Shown piece by piece: positions 35,465-44,682 of a stretch of DNA of 64,000 nt. Position 1 is the stretch's first letter. Each line of letters opens with the position of its first letter. Below the pieces are notes generated by a model that did not search any database, was not told the origin of the DNA, and worked only from the letters and a program-made list of their open reading frames with translations. Both the position numbers and the translations under genes were made by a program. Origin of the DNA: Burkholderia gladioli (lineage in GTDB: Bacteria; Pseudomonadota; Gammaproteobacteria; Burkholderiales; Burkholderiaceae); assembly GCF_000959725.1 (NCBI RefSeq), contig NZ_CP009323.1:2046001-2110000 (forward strand), given 5' to 3'.

Positions 35465-36070
35465 ATGGCAACTGCCAAGAAGAAACCGGCTGCCAAGAAG
35501 GCAGCAGCGAAGAAGGCCGCACCGGTCGCGAAGAAGGCTGCACCGGCGAAGAAGGCAGCCGTGAAGAAGGTCGCGGCGAAGAAGGTCGCAGTGAAGAAGG
35601 TTGCTGCGAAGAAGGCTGCACCGGCCAAGAAGGCTGCTGCGAAGAAGGTTGCAGCGAAGAAGGTCGCGGTGAAGAAGGTTGCCGCGAAGAAGGCAGCACC
35701 GGCCAAGAAGGCAGCGGTGAAGAAGGTCGCCGCCAAGAAGGCGCCGGCAGCCAAGAAGGCCGCAGCGAAGAAGGTTGCGGTCAAGAAGGTTGCCGCCAAG
35801 AAGGCAGCACCGGCGAAGAAGGCAGCGGTGAAGAAGGTTGCCGCGAAGAAGGCCGCGCCGGCGAAGAAGGCTGCTGCCAAGAAGGCTGCGCCGGCGAAGA
35901 AGGCCGCGCCCGCCAAGAAGGCTGCCCCTGCCAAGAAGGCTGCAGCGAAGAAGGCTGCCGCTGCTCCGGCGACGACGACCGCAACGGCATCGGTGGCTCC
36001 GGCTTCGGGCGCGAAGACCGCGCTGAACCCGGCAGCGGCCTGGCCGTTCCCGACCGGCAGCCGTCCGTAA
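35465..36070 (+). CDS. Histone H1-like Lys/Ala/Pro-rich DNA-binding protein
   Basis: A 201-residue highly basic protein, nearly all made of repeats of AAKKAAPAKKAA, KKVAAKKVAVKK and AVKKVAAKK type, like the C-terminal tail of eukaryotic histone H1. Such proteins bind DNA and may compact the nucleoid. The last 35 residues differ: an Ala/Thr/Val linker and the cap ALNPAAAWPFPTGSRP. ATGATG gives two start choices; 35465 has AGGAG at six bases and is preferred over 35462 (three bases). The AAG-biased lysine codons give long repetitive DNA, prone to length variation. A strong terminator follows. Confidence 0.9.
   Translation: MATAKKKPAAKKAAAKKAAPVAKKAAPAKKAAVKKVAAKKVAVKKVAAKKAAPAKKAAAKKVAAKKVAVKKVAAKKAAPAKKAAVKKVAAKKAPAAKKAAAKKVAVKKVAAKKAAPAKKAAVKKVAAKKAAPAKKAAAKKAAPAKKAAPAKKAAPAKKAAAKKAAAAPATTTATASVAPASGAKTALNPAAAWPFPTGSRP
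35480..35965 (+). repeat. Internal imperfect repeats of the H1-like gene
   Basis: Tandem, interleaved copies of short units such as GCCAAGAAGGCAGC and GTGAAGAAGGTTGC cover most of the gene. Near-identical blocks about 100 bases long recur from 35560 and again from 35650, suggesting unequal recombination or slippage. Confidence 0.75.
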
Positions 36071-36139
36071 TCGACCTTCGCGTCGATACGACACAAGCCG
36101 TAGTCAATGCAGTATCGGGTCGATGCCTCGGCCCGCTCG

Positions 36140-36177
36140 AATCCCGTTACCGGTTCCCGGTGGCGGGATTTTTTTAT
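36140..36177 (+). terminator. Terminator after the histone H1-like gene
   Basis: AATCCCG (36140-36146) pairs with CGGGATT (36164-36170), and inside it ACCGG (36149-36153) pairs with CCGGT (36157-36161). Seven T residues close the structure, ending before ATGCG. Confidence 0.85.
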
Positions 36178-36232
36178 GCGTGTCGCTCGGTGCGGCCTTC
36201 GCGGCTCATCCCGCTGCGGGATTCGCGCGCGC

Positions 36233-36268
36233 AAAAAAAACGCATACGCGAAACGAATCGCGTATGCG
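36233..36268 (-). terminator. Terminator after the glycine-zipper lipoprotein gene
   Basis: CGCATACGCGA (36241-36251) and TCGCGTATGCG (36258-36268) form an 11-base-pair perfect stem. Reading the minus strand, eight T residues follow (36240-36233). It lies 42 bases after the lipoprotein stop. Confidence 0.9.
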
Positions 36269-36309
36269 CTGGATATCGCGGCTGTCGCCGCGCGCTGAGG
36301 TCTCCTCGC

Positions 36310-36786
36310 TCAGTGCGTGACGCGAGTCACGCCGCCGCTCGACAGCAGACGGACGCGATCGCCTGCACGGAACACTTCCGGCGTGGCGGCCTGCGTGATC
36401 GAGCGCAGATCGCCGTTATCGAGGCGCACGGTGATTTCCACACCGTTGGCCGAACTCATGCCCTGGCCGATCGCATTGCCCGCGACCGCGCCGGCGAGGC
36501 CGCCGGCGATCGCGGTGAGAATCGAGCCCTTACCGCCGCCGATCGCACTGCCGGCCACGGCACCGAGCGCGCCGCCACCGAGCGTGCCGAGCGTCGAACC
36601 GGCGCCAGTATCGCTCTCGATACGCACCGCGCGCACGCTCTCGATGGTGCCGAGGCGTACCGTCTGTTCGCGCTGCGCCTGGCTGGCGCTATAGACATCG
36701 GCGGAACCCGGCGGCGTGAAACAGCCTGCGAGCGATACCGAGGCGGTGATCATCGCGGCGAGCGTGAGGGTTTTCCTGGTCAGCAT
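36310..36786 (-). CDS. SlyB-like outer-membrane lipoprotein with glycine zipper
   Basis: A 158-residue lipoprotein with lipobox SLAGC at about residues 18-22 after a short hydrophobic signal. The middle (about 65-105) is a glycine zipper, GGGALGAVAGSAIGGGKG repeated as GGLAGAVAGNAIGQG. The C-terminal part has ITVRLDNGDLRSITQAA and FRAGDRVRLL, the SlyB/Pcp architecture. SlyB in enterobacteria belongs to the PhoPQ regulon and stabilises the outer membrane; that role is not shown here. The start follows the nucleoside kinase stop by 22 bases, so the two may be cotranscribed. Confidence 0.87.
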   Translation of the reverse strand: MLTRKTLTLAAMITASVSLAGCFTPPGSADVYSASQAQREQTVRLGTIESVRAVRIESDTGAGSTLGTLGGGALGAVAGSAIGGGKGSILTAIAGGLAGAVAGNAIGQGMSSANGVEITVRLDNGDLRSITQAATPEVFRAGDRVRLLSSGGVTRVTH

Positions 36787-36808
36787 GTGTGGTTTTCTCC
36801 AACAAATC

Positions 36809-37747
36809 TCATTCGATACTGTAGCCGAACGCGGTCTTGAAGCGGGACAGGATTTCCGCGCGGCCCAGCGTGTACGTCTGCGGGCCCGAGTGAGCGATCT
36901 TGATCGATCCCATCAGGCTCGCGAGGCGGCCGGTGGTCGCCCAGTCCAGTCCCTTCTCGATCCCGTACAGCAGGCCGCCGCGGAAGGCATCGCCGCAACC
37001 GGTCGGATCGACGATCTTCTCGGCCTGCACGACCGGGATCTGCTCGGTGCCGTCGCGGTGACGAATCGTGGCGCCATGTTCGCCGCGCGTGATGATCAGG
37101 GCCTGGACCCGGCTCGCGATCTCGTCTTCGGACCAGCCCGTCTTGTCGCTTACCAGTTTGGCTTCGTAATCGTTGACAGCCAGATAGGTCGCAAGTTCAA
37201 TGCTGCGCCGCAGCGTGTCGCGGTCGAACAGCGGCAAGCCCTGGCCCGGATCGAACACGAAGGGCACGCCAGCCTTGGCGAGCTCCTCGACGTGCTGGAC
37301 CATGCCCTGGAAGCCGTCCGGGCCGACGATCGCGAGCTTGATGCCTTGCGCCTCGCCGGCGTGGTTCAGGTGCGACTGCATCATCGCGCCCGGGTGGAAG
37401 GCGGCGATCTGGTTGTTGTCCAGGTCGGTGGTGATCATCGCCTGGGCCGAATGCGTGTCGGGCACCACGCGCACGAACTGGCGCGACAGGCCGAGCGAGT
37501 CGAAGCGGTCGAGATAGAGCTGTGCGTCGATCGCGCCGACCGTGCCCATCACGCGGGCCTCGCCGCCCAGCGCGTGCAGGGCGTAGCCGATGTTGCCGGC
37601 GCAGCCGCCGAACTCGCGGCGCATGGTCGGCACCAGGAAGCTCAGGTTGATGAGGTGAACCTGATCGGGCAGGATGTGCTCCCGGAACCGCCCTTCGAAG
37701 GTCATGATGTTGTCGTAGGCGATCGAACCGCAAATCAGCGTAGCCAA
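36809..37747 (-). CDS. PfkB-family nucleoside (adenosine-type) kinase
   Basis: Ribokinase-fold kinase that phosphorylates nucleosides. The 312-residue protein opens ATLICGSIAYDNIM, has the substrate motif RREFGGCAGNIGYALHALGG and the catalytic PfkB signature VDPTGCGDAFRGGLLYG with the base aspartate. The length and N-terminus match the broad-specificity nucleoside kinase characterised from Burkholderia thailandensis, which acts on inosine, guanosine and adenosine. I recognise this from knowledge of that enzyme, not from a search. A salvage role fits with hpt in the same window. Confidence 0.88.
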   Translation of the reverse strand: MATLICGSIAYDNIMTFEGRFREHILPDQVHLINLSFLVPTMRREFGGCAGNIGYALHALGGEARVMGTVGAIDAQLYLDRFDSLGLSRQFVRVVPDTHSAQAMITTDLDNNQIAAFHPGAMMQSHLNHAGEAQGIKLAIVGPDGFQGMVQHVEELAKAGVPFVFDPGQGLPLFDRDTLRRSIELATYLAVNDYEAKLVSDKTGWSEDEIASRVQALIITRGEHGATIRHRDGTEQIPVVQAEKIVDPTGCGDAFRGGLLYGIEKGLDWATTGRLASLMGSIKIAHSGPQTYTLGRAEILSRFKTAFGYSIE

Positions 37748-37843
37748 GGTCGTTCCTGTTCAGTGGTTGGGACTGCTGCAGATGAGAGTGACGCGCGCCG
37801 TGCCGAGGCAGGGCGCGCGTACGGCCGGATCCGGTGGCAGAAC

Positions 37844-38347
37844 TTACTTCAGCGCGGCAAGCGCGGCGTCGTAGTTCGGCTCGTTCTTGATCTCTTCGAC
37901 GAGTTCCGTGTAGACGACCTTGTCGTTCGCGTCGATGACCACCACCGCGCGCGCGGTCAGGCCGTTCAGCGGGCCGCTGGTGACGTCGACGCCATAGGCA
38001 TTGGCGAAGTCGCGGCCGCTGCGGAAGGTCGAGGCGGTCGACACGTTGGCCAGGCCCTCGGTGGTGCAGAAGCGCTTGGCCGCGAACGGCAGGTCGCCCG
38101 AAACCACCACCACCGCCGTGTCGGCGAGCTTGCTGGCGGCTTCGTTGAACTTGCGCGTCGAGGTCGCGCAGGTCGGCGTGTCTAGGCTCGGCACGATGTT
38201 CAGCACCTTGCGCTTGCCGGCGAAGCTCGCCAGCGTCAGCTCGCCGAGATCCTGGCCGACCAGCTTGAAGTCGGGGGCTTGCGAGCCGACGGCCGGAAAG
38301 CTGCCGGCCAGCTCGATCGGGTTGCCGCCCAGGGTGACTTTGCTCAT
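37844..38347 (-). CDS. tpx: Thiol peroxidase Tpx
   Basis: Periplasm-type atypical two-cysteine peroxiredoxin that reduces hydroperoxides with thioredoxin. The 167-residue product has the peroxidatic cysteine in [15 protein letters not shown] (Cys60) and the resolving cysteine in KRFCTTEG (Cys94), spaced as in E. coli Tpx. The ATG at 38347 gives [15 protein letters not shown]. Upstream in-frame extensions are arginine-rich shadows. It is flanked by separate genes with gaps of about 76-96 bases and may have its own promoter. Confidence 0.96.
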   Translation of the reverse strand: MSKVTLGGNPIELAGSFPAVGSQAPDFKLVGQDLGELTLASFAGKRKVLNIVPSLDTPTCATSTRKFNEAASKLADTAVVVVSGDLPFAAKRFCTTEGLANVSTASTFRSGRDFANAYGVDVTSGPLNGLTARAVVVIDANDKVVYTELVEEIKNEPNYDAALAALK

Positions 38348-38423
38348 ATTCGTACTCCGAAGAGGGGGCGTCGCGAGGACGCCGAGGTTGAGGCCGGCGC
38401 GCCTCTCGCGGCGCGCCGTGCGC

Positions 38424-39701
38424 TTACGGGTAGAAAATCTGTACGCGGAAATTCGAGGCGGCGATGCCGGGCGCGCCGTCGGCCGCGCCCGGCGCCGTGT
38501 CGATGCGCACGAACAGCGTCTCGGTGGCGCCGGCAGCCAGGCCCGCGCCGAGCGGCGTGCCGGGGCGCACGTAGTCGGCGGGCGGCAGCACGCGGCGCGC
38601 GGCGACCTGGTTCGAGGCATCGAGCAGGGTCAGTTCGATCGACGGCCAGGCCAGCGCGATGCTCGCGTGATTCGACAGCGGCACCTTCAGTTCCAGCACG
38701 CGCGGGCCGTCGAGCTGGCGCAGGTCGGAGGCGCCCAGGCGCAGCCCGTCGATCGCGCGCGGCGGCTCGAGGGTGCAGCCGAGCGTGGCGCAGGCCTGCG
38801 CGAACAGCGGTTGCGCGGCCGGCCAGCGCGCCAGCAAGGGCTCGCGCAGCCACCAGGCCAACTGGCCCAGGAACAGGACCAGCAGCAGGCCGGCGAGGAA
38901 ACCGCCCAGCACCTGCCGGCCGAAGCTGCCGCGCGCGGCGGCGGGCGATTCGCGCGTCATCGCGAAATGGACTCGGCCGTCCGCTTCCGGTTCGGCGGCG
39001 AAGGGTTCGGCCTCGGGCGGCGTGGCGCTGCGCGGTGCGAGGTGGACCCGGACATCATCGGCTTGCGGTTCGGCCATGTCGGTATCGACGGGCGAGGGCG
39101 CCGCGCCCAGCGAGGGCTCGGCCGCGTCGCGCGGCAGGGCGGCGACCAGCGCGGCGATATCGGCGGCGCTGGCCGTGTGCGCGGGAGCGAGCGTCGCGCT
39201 CGCGGCGGCGTTCGCATCGGCATGGCCGGCGGGATCGTCGATCGAGGCCGCGGCGGGGCCGGCTGCCGCCGGCGCGCCGCGCATCAGGCCCGCCTCGCTG
39301 GCCGGCACCTCGCCCGCGGGCACGGCCGCGATCGGCACCAGCGGCGTGGCGTCGGTATTGCCGCTGTTGTGGCGTAGCCTGGGATCGATGCCGCCGTCGA
39401 GCCAGGGCGCCCACATGTCCCAGGCGCCCGGCGTGAAATTGCCGTCGGCGGCTTGCGCGGGCGTGGCTTGCGGCGCGGTGGCCGAGAACACGCGCGGCGG
39501 TTGCGGCGGCGTGCCCGCGGCGGCGGGCGTGGTTTCGACGATGGCCGGGGCCAGCTCGGGATCGGGGTCGACCAGCGAGTGCGCGGCGTCGAACACCTGC
39601 TGGCAGTGTCCGCAACGCGCGAGCCCGCCATGCAGCGTCAGGTGCTCCGGCTGAATCCGGAAGACGGTTTCACAGTGGGGGCAGCGCGTCGCGAGTGGCA
39701 T
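38424..39701 (-). CDS. Zinc-ribbon (MJ0042) and DUF3426 membrane protein
   Basis: The 425-residue protein starts [16 protein letters not shown] and has CGHCQQVF, giving an MJ0042-type zinc ribbon in residues 7-37. A long Ala/Pro-rich low-complexity region follows to about residue 265, then one membrane segment ([20 protein letters not shown]) and a DUF3426 domain to the end ([27 protein letters not shown]). This architecture is common downstream of prmA in beta-proteobacteria, with no known function. The start is fixed by the zinc-ribbon N-terminus. It follows prmA by 43 bases on the same strand, so it probably shares the accB-accC-prmA transcript. Confidence 0.85.
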   Translation of the reverse strand: MPLATRCPHCETVFRIQPEHLTLHGGLARCGHCQQVFDAAHSLVDPDPELAPAIVETTPAAAGTPPQPPRVFSATAPQATPAQAADGNFTPGAWDMWAPWLDGGIDPRLRHNSGNTDATPLVPIAAVPAGEVPASEAGLMRGAPAAAGPAAASIDDPAGHADANAAASATLAPAHTASAADIAALVAALPRDAAEPSLGAAPSPVDTDMAEPQADDVRVHLAPRSATPPEAEPFAAEPEADGRVHFAMTRESPAAARGSFGRQVLGGFLAGLLLVLFLGQLAWWLREPLLARWPAAQPLFAQACATLGCTLEPPRAIDGLRLGASDLRQLDGPRVLELKVPLSNHASIALAWPSIELTLLDASNQVAARRVLPPADYVRPGTPLGAGLAAGATETLFVRIDTAPGAADGAPGIAASNFRVQIFYP

Positions 39702-39744
39702 GGTCAGCCGGGCAGCGGGGCCGGAGTGATGGACAGCGCCTATT

Positions 39745-40647
39745 CTAATGGCTTTCCCGCCGGGTTCCGGCGAGGCATACCCAACCTTCGTGCTCGCGCC
39801 AGACCGAGATGTCGACATAGCGCGCATAGACGGCGGCGACTTCCTCCGCCTGCCGCGCCAGCACCCCCGACAGGGCGATGCGGCCGCCCGGCCTGACCTT
39901 GGAGGCGAGCATCGAAGCCATCAGCTTGAGCGGGTTCGACAGGATGTTGGCGACCACGATGTCGAATTCGCCGGCCGGACAATCGTCGGGCAGGCCATAG
40001 CTGACCTCGGCGCGATTGCGTTCGCTGTTGTGGCGCGCCGACTCGACCGCCTGCGGGTCGATGTCGATGCCGATCACCTGGCCCGCGCCGCACTTCTTGG
40101 CGAGGATCGCCAGGATCCCGGAGCCGCAGCCGTAGTCGAGCACCGACTGGCCGGCCTCGACGGTCTGCTCGAGCCATTCCATGCAGAGCCGCGTGGTCGG
40201 GTGGCTGCCGGTGCCGAAGGCCAGGCCCGGATCGAGTTCGAGCACCAGCGCATCGGGATCGGGCGCGTCGTGCCAGGAGGGCACCACCCAGATCCGCTCG
40301 CCGATCGGGATCGGGTCGAATTGCGATTGGGTGACGCGCACCCAATCCTGTTCTTCCACCTCGCGCACCGCATGCGCGGGCGCGGCGTCGAGCCCGATCT
40401 CGTTGGCGGCGGCCGCCAGCAGCACCGCCGGGTCATGCGCCTCGGCGATCAGCGCGATCACGCGCGAATGCTGCCAGGCGGTGCGCTCGGGCGTGAGGCC
40501 GGGTTCGCCGAACAGCGGCTGCTCGTCGGGCGTGTCGGCATCGGCGTCCTCCACCGATACCGACAGCGCGCCGAGCTCGATCAGCGCATCGGAGAGCGCT
40601 TCGGCATGCTCGCGCGCGAGCTCGACGACGAGTTCCCGGTAACTCAT
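39745..40647 (-). CDS. prmA: Ribosomal protein L11 methyltransferase PrmA
   Basis: SAM-dependent trimethylation of ribosomal protein L11. The 300-residue protein has an N-terminal substrate domain ([22 protein letters not shown]) and a Rossmann methyltransferase with motif [13 protein letters not shown] and the NPPF-like catalytic loop [12 protein letters not shown]. The ATG at 40647 is two bases after the accC stop, which shows translational coupling in the accB-accC-prmA operon. Confidence 0.96.
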   Translation of the reverse strand: MSYRELVVELAREHAEALSDALIELGALSVSVEDADADTPDEQPLFGEPGLTPERTAWQHSRVIALIAEAHDPAVLLAAAANEIGLDAAPAHAVREVEEQDWVRVTQSQFDPIPIGERIWVVPSWHDAPDPDALVLELDPGLAFGTGSHPTTRLCMEWLEQTVEAGQSVLDYGCGSGILAILAKKCGAGQVIGIDIDPQAVESARHNSERNRAEVSYGLPDDCPAGEFDIVVANILSNPLKLMASMLASKVRPGGRIALSGVLARQAEEVAAVYARYVDISVWREHEGWVCLAGTRRESH

Positions 40648-40649
40648 GC

Positions 40650-42017
40650 TCAGGCCTCTTCCGGCGCGACCTGCTGCTTCGCGGCGAGCCGGCCTTCGAG
40701 ATAGTGGATGCTGGTGCCGCCTTCCACGAACTTCGAGTCCAGCATCAGCTCGCGGTGCAGCGGGATGTTGGTCTGGATGCCCTCGACCACCATTTCCGAC
40801 AGCGCGATGCGCATGCGCTGGATCGCCTGTTCGCGCGTTGCGCCGTAGGCGATCAGCTTGCCGATCATCGAGTCGTAGTTGGGCGGCACGAAATAGCCGT
40901 TGTAGGCATGCGAATCGACGCGGATGCCGGGGCCGCCCGGCGTGTGCCAGGAGGTGATGCGACCCGGCGAGGGCGTGAACTTGAACGGATCCTCGGCGTT
41001 GATCCGGCACTCGATCGCGTGGCCGCGGAACTGGATGTCGCGCTGGCGCAGCGTGAGCTTCTCGCCGGCGGCGATCTTGATCTGTTCCTGCACGATGTCG
41101 ACGCCCGTGATCAGCTCGGTGACCGGGTGTTCCACCTGCACGCGCGTGTTCATCTCGATGAAGTAGAACTCGTTGTTCTCGTAGAGGAACTCGAAGGTGC
41201 CGGCGCCGAGGTAGCCCATCTTCTTGCAGGCGTCGGCGCAGCGGTCGCCGATCCGGTCGATCAGGCGGCGCGCGATGCCGGGCGCCGGCGCTTCCTCGAT
41301 CACCTTCTGGTGGCGGCGCTGCATCGAGCAGTCGCGTTCGCCGAGCCAGAGCGCGTTCTTGTGCGCGTCGGCCAGCACCTGGATCTCGATGTGGCGCGGG
41401 TTCTCGAGGTACTTCTCCATGTAGACCTGCGGGTTGCCGAAGGCCCGGCCGGCTTCCTCGCGGGTCATGTTGACCGCGTTGACCAGCGCCGCTTCCGTGT
41501 GCACCACCCGCATGCCGCGCCCGCCGCCGCCGCCCGCCGCCTTGATGATGACGGGATAGCCGACCGCGCGCGCGATCTTGACGATTTCCTTGGGATCTTC
41601 CGGCAGCGCGCCTTCCGAACCCGGCACGCAGGGCACGCCGGTGCGGATCATGGCCTGCTTGGCGGACACCTTGTCGCCCATCATGCGGATCGTGTCCGGA
41701 CGCGGGCCGATGAAGGTGAAGCCCGACTGCTCGACGCGTTCGGCGAAGTCGGCGTTCTCCGACAGGAAGCCGTAGCCGGGGTGGATCGCTTGCGCGTCGG
41801 TCACCTCGGCCGCGCTGATCAGCGCCGGCATGTTCAGGTAGCTGAGGTTCGACGGGGCCGGGCCGATACAGACCGCCTCGTCGGCCAGCTTCACGTACTT
41901 GGCTTCCTTATCGGCTTCCGAGTACACGACGACCGTCTTGACGCCGAGTTCGCGGCACGCGCGCTGGATGCGCAAGGCGATCTCGCCGCGATTGGCAATG
42001 AGGATTTTTTCAAACAT
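40650..42017 (-). CDS. accC: Acetyl-CoA carboxylase, biotin carboxylase subunit
   Basis: ATP- and bicarbonate-dependent carboxylation of biotin on BCCP in the first step of fatty-acid synthesis. The 455-residue protein starts [17 protein letters not shown] and has the ATP-grasp glycine loop [14 protein letters not shown], the bicarbonate/biotin region [17 protein letters not shown] and [14 protein letters not shown]. It is preceded by accB with a 55-base gap and followed at once by prmA. The carboxyltransferase subunits accA and accD are not in the window. Confidence 0.98.
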   Translation of the reverse strand: MFEKILIANRGEIALRIQRACRELGVKTVVVYSEADKEAKYVKLADEAVCIGPAPSNLSYLNMPALISAAEVTDAQAIHPGYGFLSENADFAERVEQSGFTFIGPRPDTIRMMGDKVSAKQAMIRTGVPCVPGSEGALPEDPKEIVKIARAVGYPVIIKAAGGGGGRGMRVVHTEAALVNAVNMTREEAGRAFGNPQVYMEKYLENPRHIEIQVLADAHKNALWLGERDCSMQRRHQKVIEEAPAPGIARRLIDRIGDRCADACKKMGYLGAGTFEFLYENNEFYFIEMNTRVQVEHPVTELITGVDIVQEQIKIAAGEKLTLRQRDIQFRGHAIECRINAEDPFKFTPSPGRITSWHTPGGPGIRVDSHAYNGYFVPPNYDSMIGKLIAYGATREQAIQRMRIALSEMVVEGIQTNIPLHRELMLDSKFVEGGTSIHYLEGRLAAKQQVAPEEA

Positions 42018-42072
42018 AGCGGGTATTCGTCTTTCCGGTGACGCGCTCTGGCGCGGGGCGGCGCACTCGGCC

Positions 42073-42543
42073 TTAGCCGATCACGTACAGCGGCTGGCCG
42101 TATTCGACCGCCTGGCCGTTCTCGACGAGGATTTCCTTGACGACGCCCGCCTTGTCCGACTCGATCTCGTTGAGCAGCTTCATCGCTTCGATGATGCAGA
42201 TGGTCTGGCCTTCCTTGACCGTGTCGCCGACCTGCACGAACGGATCGGCGCCCGGCGAGGGCGCGCGGTAGAAGGTGCCGACCATCGGCGAGGTGACCAC
42301 GTGGCCCTGCGGCGCGGCCGGGGCGGGCGCCGCCGCGGCTGCCGGAGCGGCGCCTTCGAGCGGGGCCGCGGCTGCCGGCGCGGGGGCGCCCACCTGCGGA
42401 GCGTAGCCGCTGGCAGGCTGCACGTAGACCGGCGGCGCGTTCTTGACGATACGCACCTTGCCTTCGCCTTCCGTGACTTCCAGCTCGGAGATGCCGGATT
42501 CGGAGACGAGGTCGATCAGGGTTTTCAGCTTGCGAAGGTCCAT
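42073..42543 (-). CDS. accB: Biotin carboxyl carrier protein of acetyl-CoA carboxylase
   Basis: Carries the biotin that shuttles CO2 between AccC and the carboxyltransferase. The 156-residue product has an N-terminal dimerising segment ([27 protein letters not shown], given only as positions 1-27 here for its key acidic pattern), an Ala/Pro-rich hinge (about 45-80), and the biotinyl domain with EAMKLLNE, where the lysine is biotinylated. LLNE instead of LMNE is a mild variation. It is first in the accB-accC-prmA operon and follows aroQ by about 68 bases. Confidence 0.96.
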   Translation of the reverse strand: MDLRKLKTLIDLVSESGISELEVTEGEGKVRIVKNAPPVYVQPASGYAPQVGAPAPAAAAPLEGAAPAAAAAPAPAAPQGHVVTSPMVGTFYRAPSPGADPFVQVGDTVKEGQTICIIEAMKLLNEIESDKAGVVKEILVENGQAVEYGQPLYVIG

Positions 42544-42611
42544 CGGGAGTTCCCCTTGTCTAGTCGTGAAGCGCCGGACTGGCCGGCGGCAATTCGGATT
42601 CTTGAAACAGA

Positions 42612-43064
42612 TCAGCCGCGCGGCGCGCCCTGCAGCTTGTCGAGCGCGTGCTCGAGCGCATACAGGTAGCCCTTCCAGCCGAGGCCGCAGATCACGCCCT
42701 CGGCCTGGTCGGAGAAGTACGAGTGATGCCGGAACGGTTCGCGACGATGCACGTTCGACAGGTGCACCTCGACGAACGGGATGCCGACGCCGGCCAGCGC
42801 GTCGCGGATCGCGACGCTGGTATGCGTATACGCGGCCGGGTTGATCACGATGAAATCGGTCTGCTCGTCGCGGGCGGCCTGGATGCGATCGACCAGGGCG
42901 CCCTCGTGGTTGCTCTGGAACGAGGCGAGCTCGGCACCTGCCCGGCTCGCGCGCTCGGCCAGCGCCCGATCGATCTCGGCCAGCGTCACGCGCCCATAGA
43001 CCTCCGGTTCTCGGGTACCGAGAAGATTGAGGTTGGGGCCGTGCAGTACCAGCAAACGTGTCAT
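42612..43064 (-). CDS. aroQ: 3-dehydroquinate dehydratase, type II
   Basis: Third step of the shikimate pathway, trans-dehydration of 3-dehydroquinate. The 150-residue dodecameric-type enzyme has [16 protein letters not shown] with the active-site lid Arg and Tyr, [16 protein letters not shown], and [20 protein letters not shown]. Position just upstream of accB on the same strand is the widely conserved aroQ-accB-accC order. aroE, later in the same pathway, lies 6 kb downstream. Confidence 0.97.
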   Translation of the reverse strand: MTRLLVLHGPNLNLLGTREPEVYGRVTLAEIDRALAERASRAGAELASFQSNHEGALVDRIQAARDEQTDFIVINPAAYTHTSVAIRDALAGVGIPFVEVHLSNVHRREPFRHHSYFSDQAEGVICGLGWKGYLYALEHALDKLQGAPRG

Positions 43065-43259
43065 GGTCGCTTCAATTTCTGCGGAATTGGGCGCACTTTA
43101 TCGCCGATTCGAGAAATTTGTCCAGTTTTGCCGCGTGCACGACGCGCGGCGCGCGGGAGGTTTTGCTCGGCGTTGCGCGAAGATCGCGATATTTGCCGTC
43201 AACCTGCCGCGAACCGGAAGCCAACCGCCGGCAACGCGAGTCACGGAAAGCCTGGACAC

Positions 43260-43811
43260 TCAGAGCGTATCGAGGGTCTTTTTCAGCTCGCCGACCTGGA
43301 TTTGACCTAATTTTGTCACGCGTACCCGGCCGTTCGCATCAATTACGACGGTAAATGGCAGGGCGCCGGCGGTATTGCCGAAATTGCGTGCCAGATCCGC
43401 GCCGGCATAACCGCTGACCACCACCGGGTAGTCGACCTTGACCTTCTGCAGAAAGGCCTGGACGTTCTTGTCCGAATCCACGGCCACGCCGACGAAGCGA
43501 ATTCCGCGGCTCTTGTATTCGTGCGAGAGCTGGACCAGCTCCGGCATTTCCTGCACGCAGGGGCCGCACCAGGAAGCCCAGAAGTTGACCACGACCTTCT
43601 GGCCCTTGAAACTGGCGAGCGACTGCGGCTTGCCTTCGGTGTCGGTGACCGAGGCGGCCCAGAGCGCCGCGACCGGGTCGGCGGCCTTGGCGGTGGCGGC
43701 CTGGGCGCTGCTCTCGAACACGTCGCCGCGTACCCAGTGGCCGGCGGCCAGGCCGCCGGCAATCGCGACCGCGGCCACCACGGCCACGGGGAGGAGTCGT
43801 TTACTGTTCAT
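43260..43811 (-). CDS. TlpA/ResA-like thioredoxin family protein, membrane-anchored
   Basis: A 183-residue protein with an N-terminal signal anchor (LLPVAVVAAVAIAGGLAAG) and one TlpA-type thioredoxin domain with the active site NFWASWCGPCVQEMPEL at about residues 76-92 and the cis-proline region GALPFTVVID. It should face the periplasm and reduce disulphides, for example during cytochrome c maturation. Its start overlaps the stop of the upstream unknown gene by 11 bases, so the pair is translationally coupled. The partner substrate is unknown. Confidence 0.88.
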   Translation of the reverse strand: MNSKRLLPVAVVAAVAIAGGLAAGHWVRGDVFESSAQAATAKAADPVAALWAASVTDTEGKPQSLASFKGQKVVVNFWASWCGPCVQEMPELVQLSHEYKSRGIRFVGVAVDSDKNVQAFLQKVKVDYPVVVSGYAGADLARNFGNTAGALPFTVVIDANGRVRVTKLGQIQVGELKKTLDTL

Positions 43812-44472
43812 CTTCGCTTCGAATCGAGGTTGAAGGACTGGCGGGGTTGGCCGGCGCGGCCATCAGGGCGCGCAGCGCCGCCGCATCGGCGCGGGCCAGC
43901 CGGCCGCGCGCGTCGGCCCTGAGCGCGCCGCGCAGGTCGTCGCTGTCGTAGAGCGCGACATGGATGCCGATCGCATCGCTGTCGCGGCGCTCGCGCCAGA
44001 GGAAACTGAGCGTCTCGACGTCGCCGCGGCCCGCGAAATGGCGCGTCTCGGACACGTCGTACTGGATGTTCTGGTTCAGCAGGTAGATCGCGACCTCCTT
44101 CTGGCTGTCCGAGAAGGTCTGCAGATGGATGTCCGAATGCGCGTTGGCGGTGCCGTTGAGCACCGCGCCGGCCAGGTAGGGCGAGAACGGCGCGAGCCGC
44201 TCCATCCAGTCGAGCGCGATGCGCCGCAGCCGCTCCAGCTCGGCCGGCTGCGTGTCGCCCTGGAACAGCGCCAGGTATTCGTGCAGTTCCGCCTCGATCA
44301 GGTCGTTATCGGGCAGCCATTCGCCGGCAATCCGGCTTTCGCCGAGCAGATGGCGGGCGGCCTTGCGCTTGGCCGAGGCATAGTCGAGCCCGTCCTCGGC
44401 GATGAGGCGGGCGGCGGCCAGCGCGATTTCCTCGCGCACGCGCCGCGGGTCGAGCAGGGGTTTTCGAGGCAT
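43801..44472 (-). CDS. Conserved hypothetical protein, degenerate nucleotidyltransferase-like motif
   Basis: I do not recognise an assigned function. The 223-residue protein begins MPRKPLLDPRRVREEI. Residues 10-45 (REEIALAAARLIAEDGLDYASAKRKAA) resemble a helical, TetR-like N-terminal segment. Around residue 105 there is LNGTANAHSDIHLQTF, which resembles the polymerase-beta-type nucleotidyltransferase motif hG[GST]...SDxD but with histidine in place of the second Asp. Homologues are often found next to mpl and sometimes carry a ligase name by misannotation. The 3' end overlaps the TlpA-like gene. Confidence 0.8.
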   Translation of the reverse strand: MPRKPLLDPRRVREEIALAAARLIAEDGLDYASAKRKAARHLLGESRIAGEWLPDNDLIEAELHEYLALFQGDTQPAELERLRRIALDWMERLAPFSPYLAGAVLNGTANAHSDIHLQTFSDSQKEVAIYLLNQNIQYDVSETRHFAGRGDVETLSFLWRERRDSDAIGIHVALYDSDDLRGALRADARGRLARADAAALRALMAAPANPASPSTSIRSEDEQ

Positions 44473-44682
44473 GATCCGGCAATCATACTCGATCGGCGCG
44501 GCCCGCCCGGGCCGCCGCGCGAGCGCCCGGGCGCGACCGGACGGCTCAGTTACAATGACAGCCTTTCTTCCGGCGCCGGTCGCCATGGTGCTTGCGTGCG
44601 CGTCGGCGCAGGCCGGCGCGGCGGCGGCCCGCCGCTTTCGAATCGCGACTTCGCAGGCGCCCGCGCGGCGCGACAGTTCTCT

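Noticed and set aside
35480..35965. CRISPR-like or satellite array in the Lys/Ala repeat region
   Set aside because: Repeats are contiguous, in frame and code for AKKAA-type peptides, with no unique spacers.
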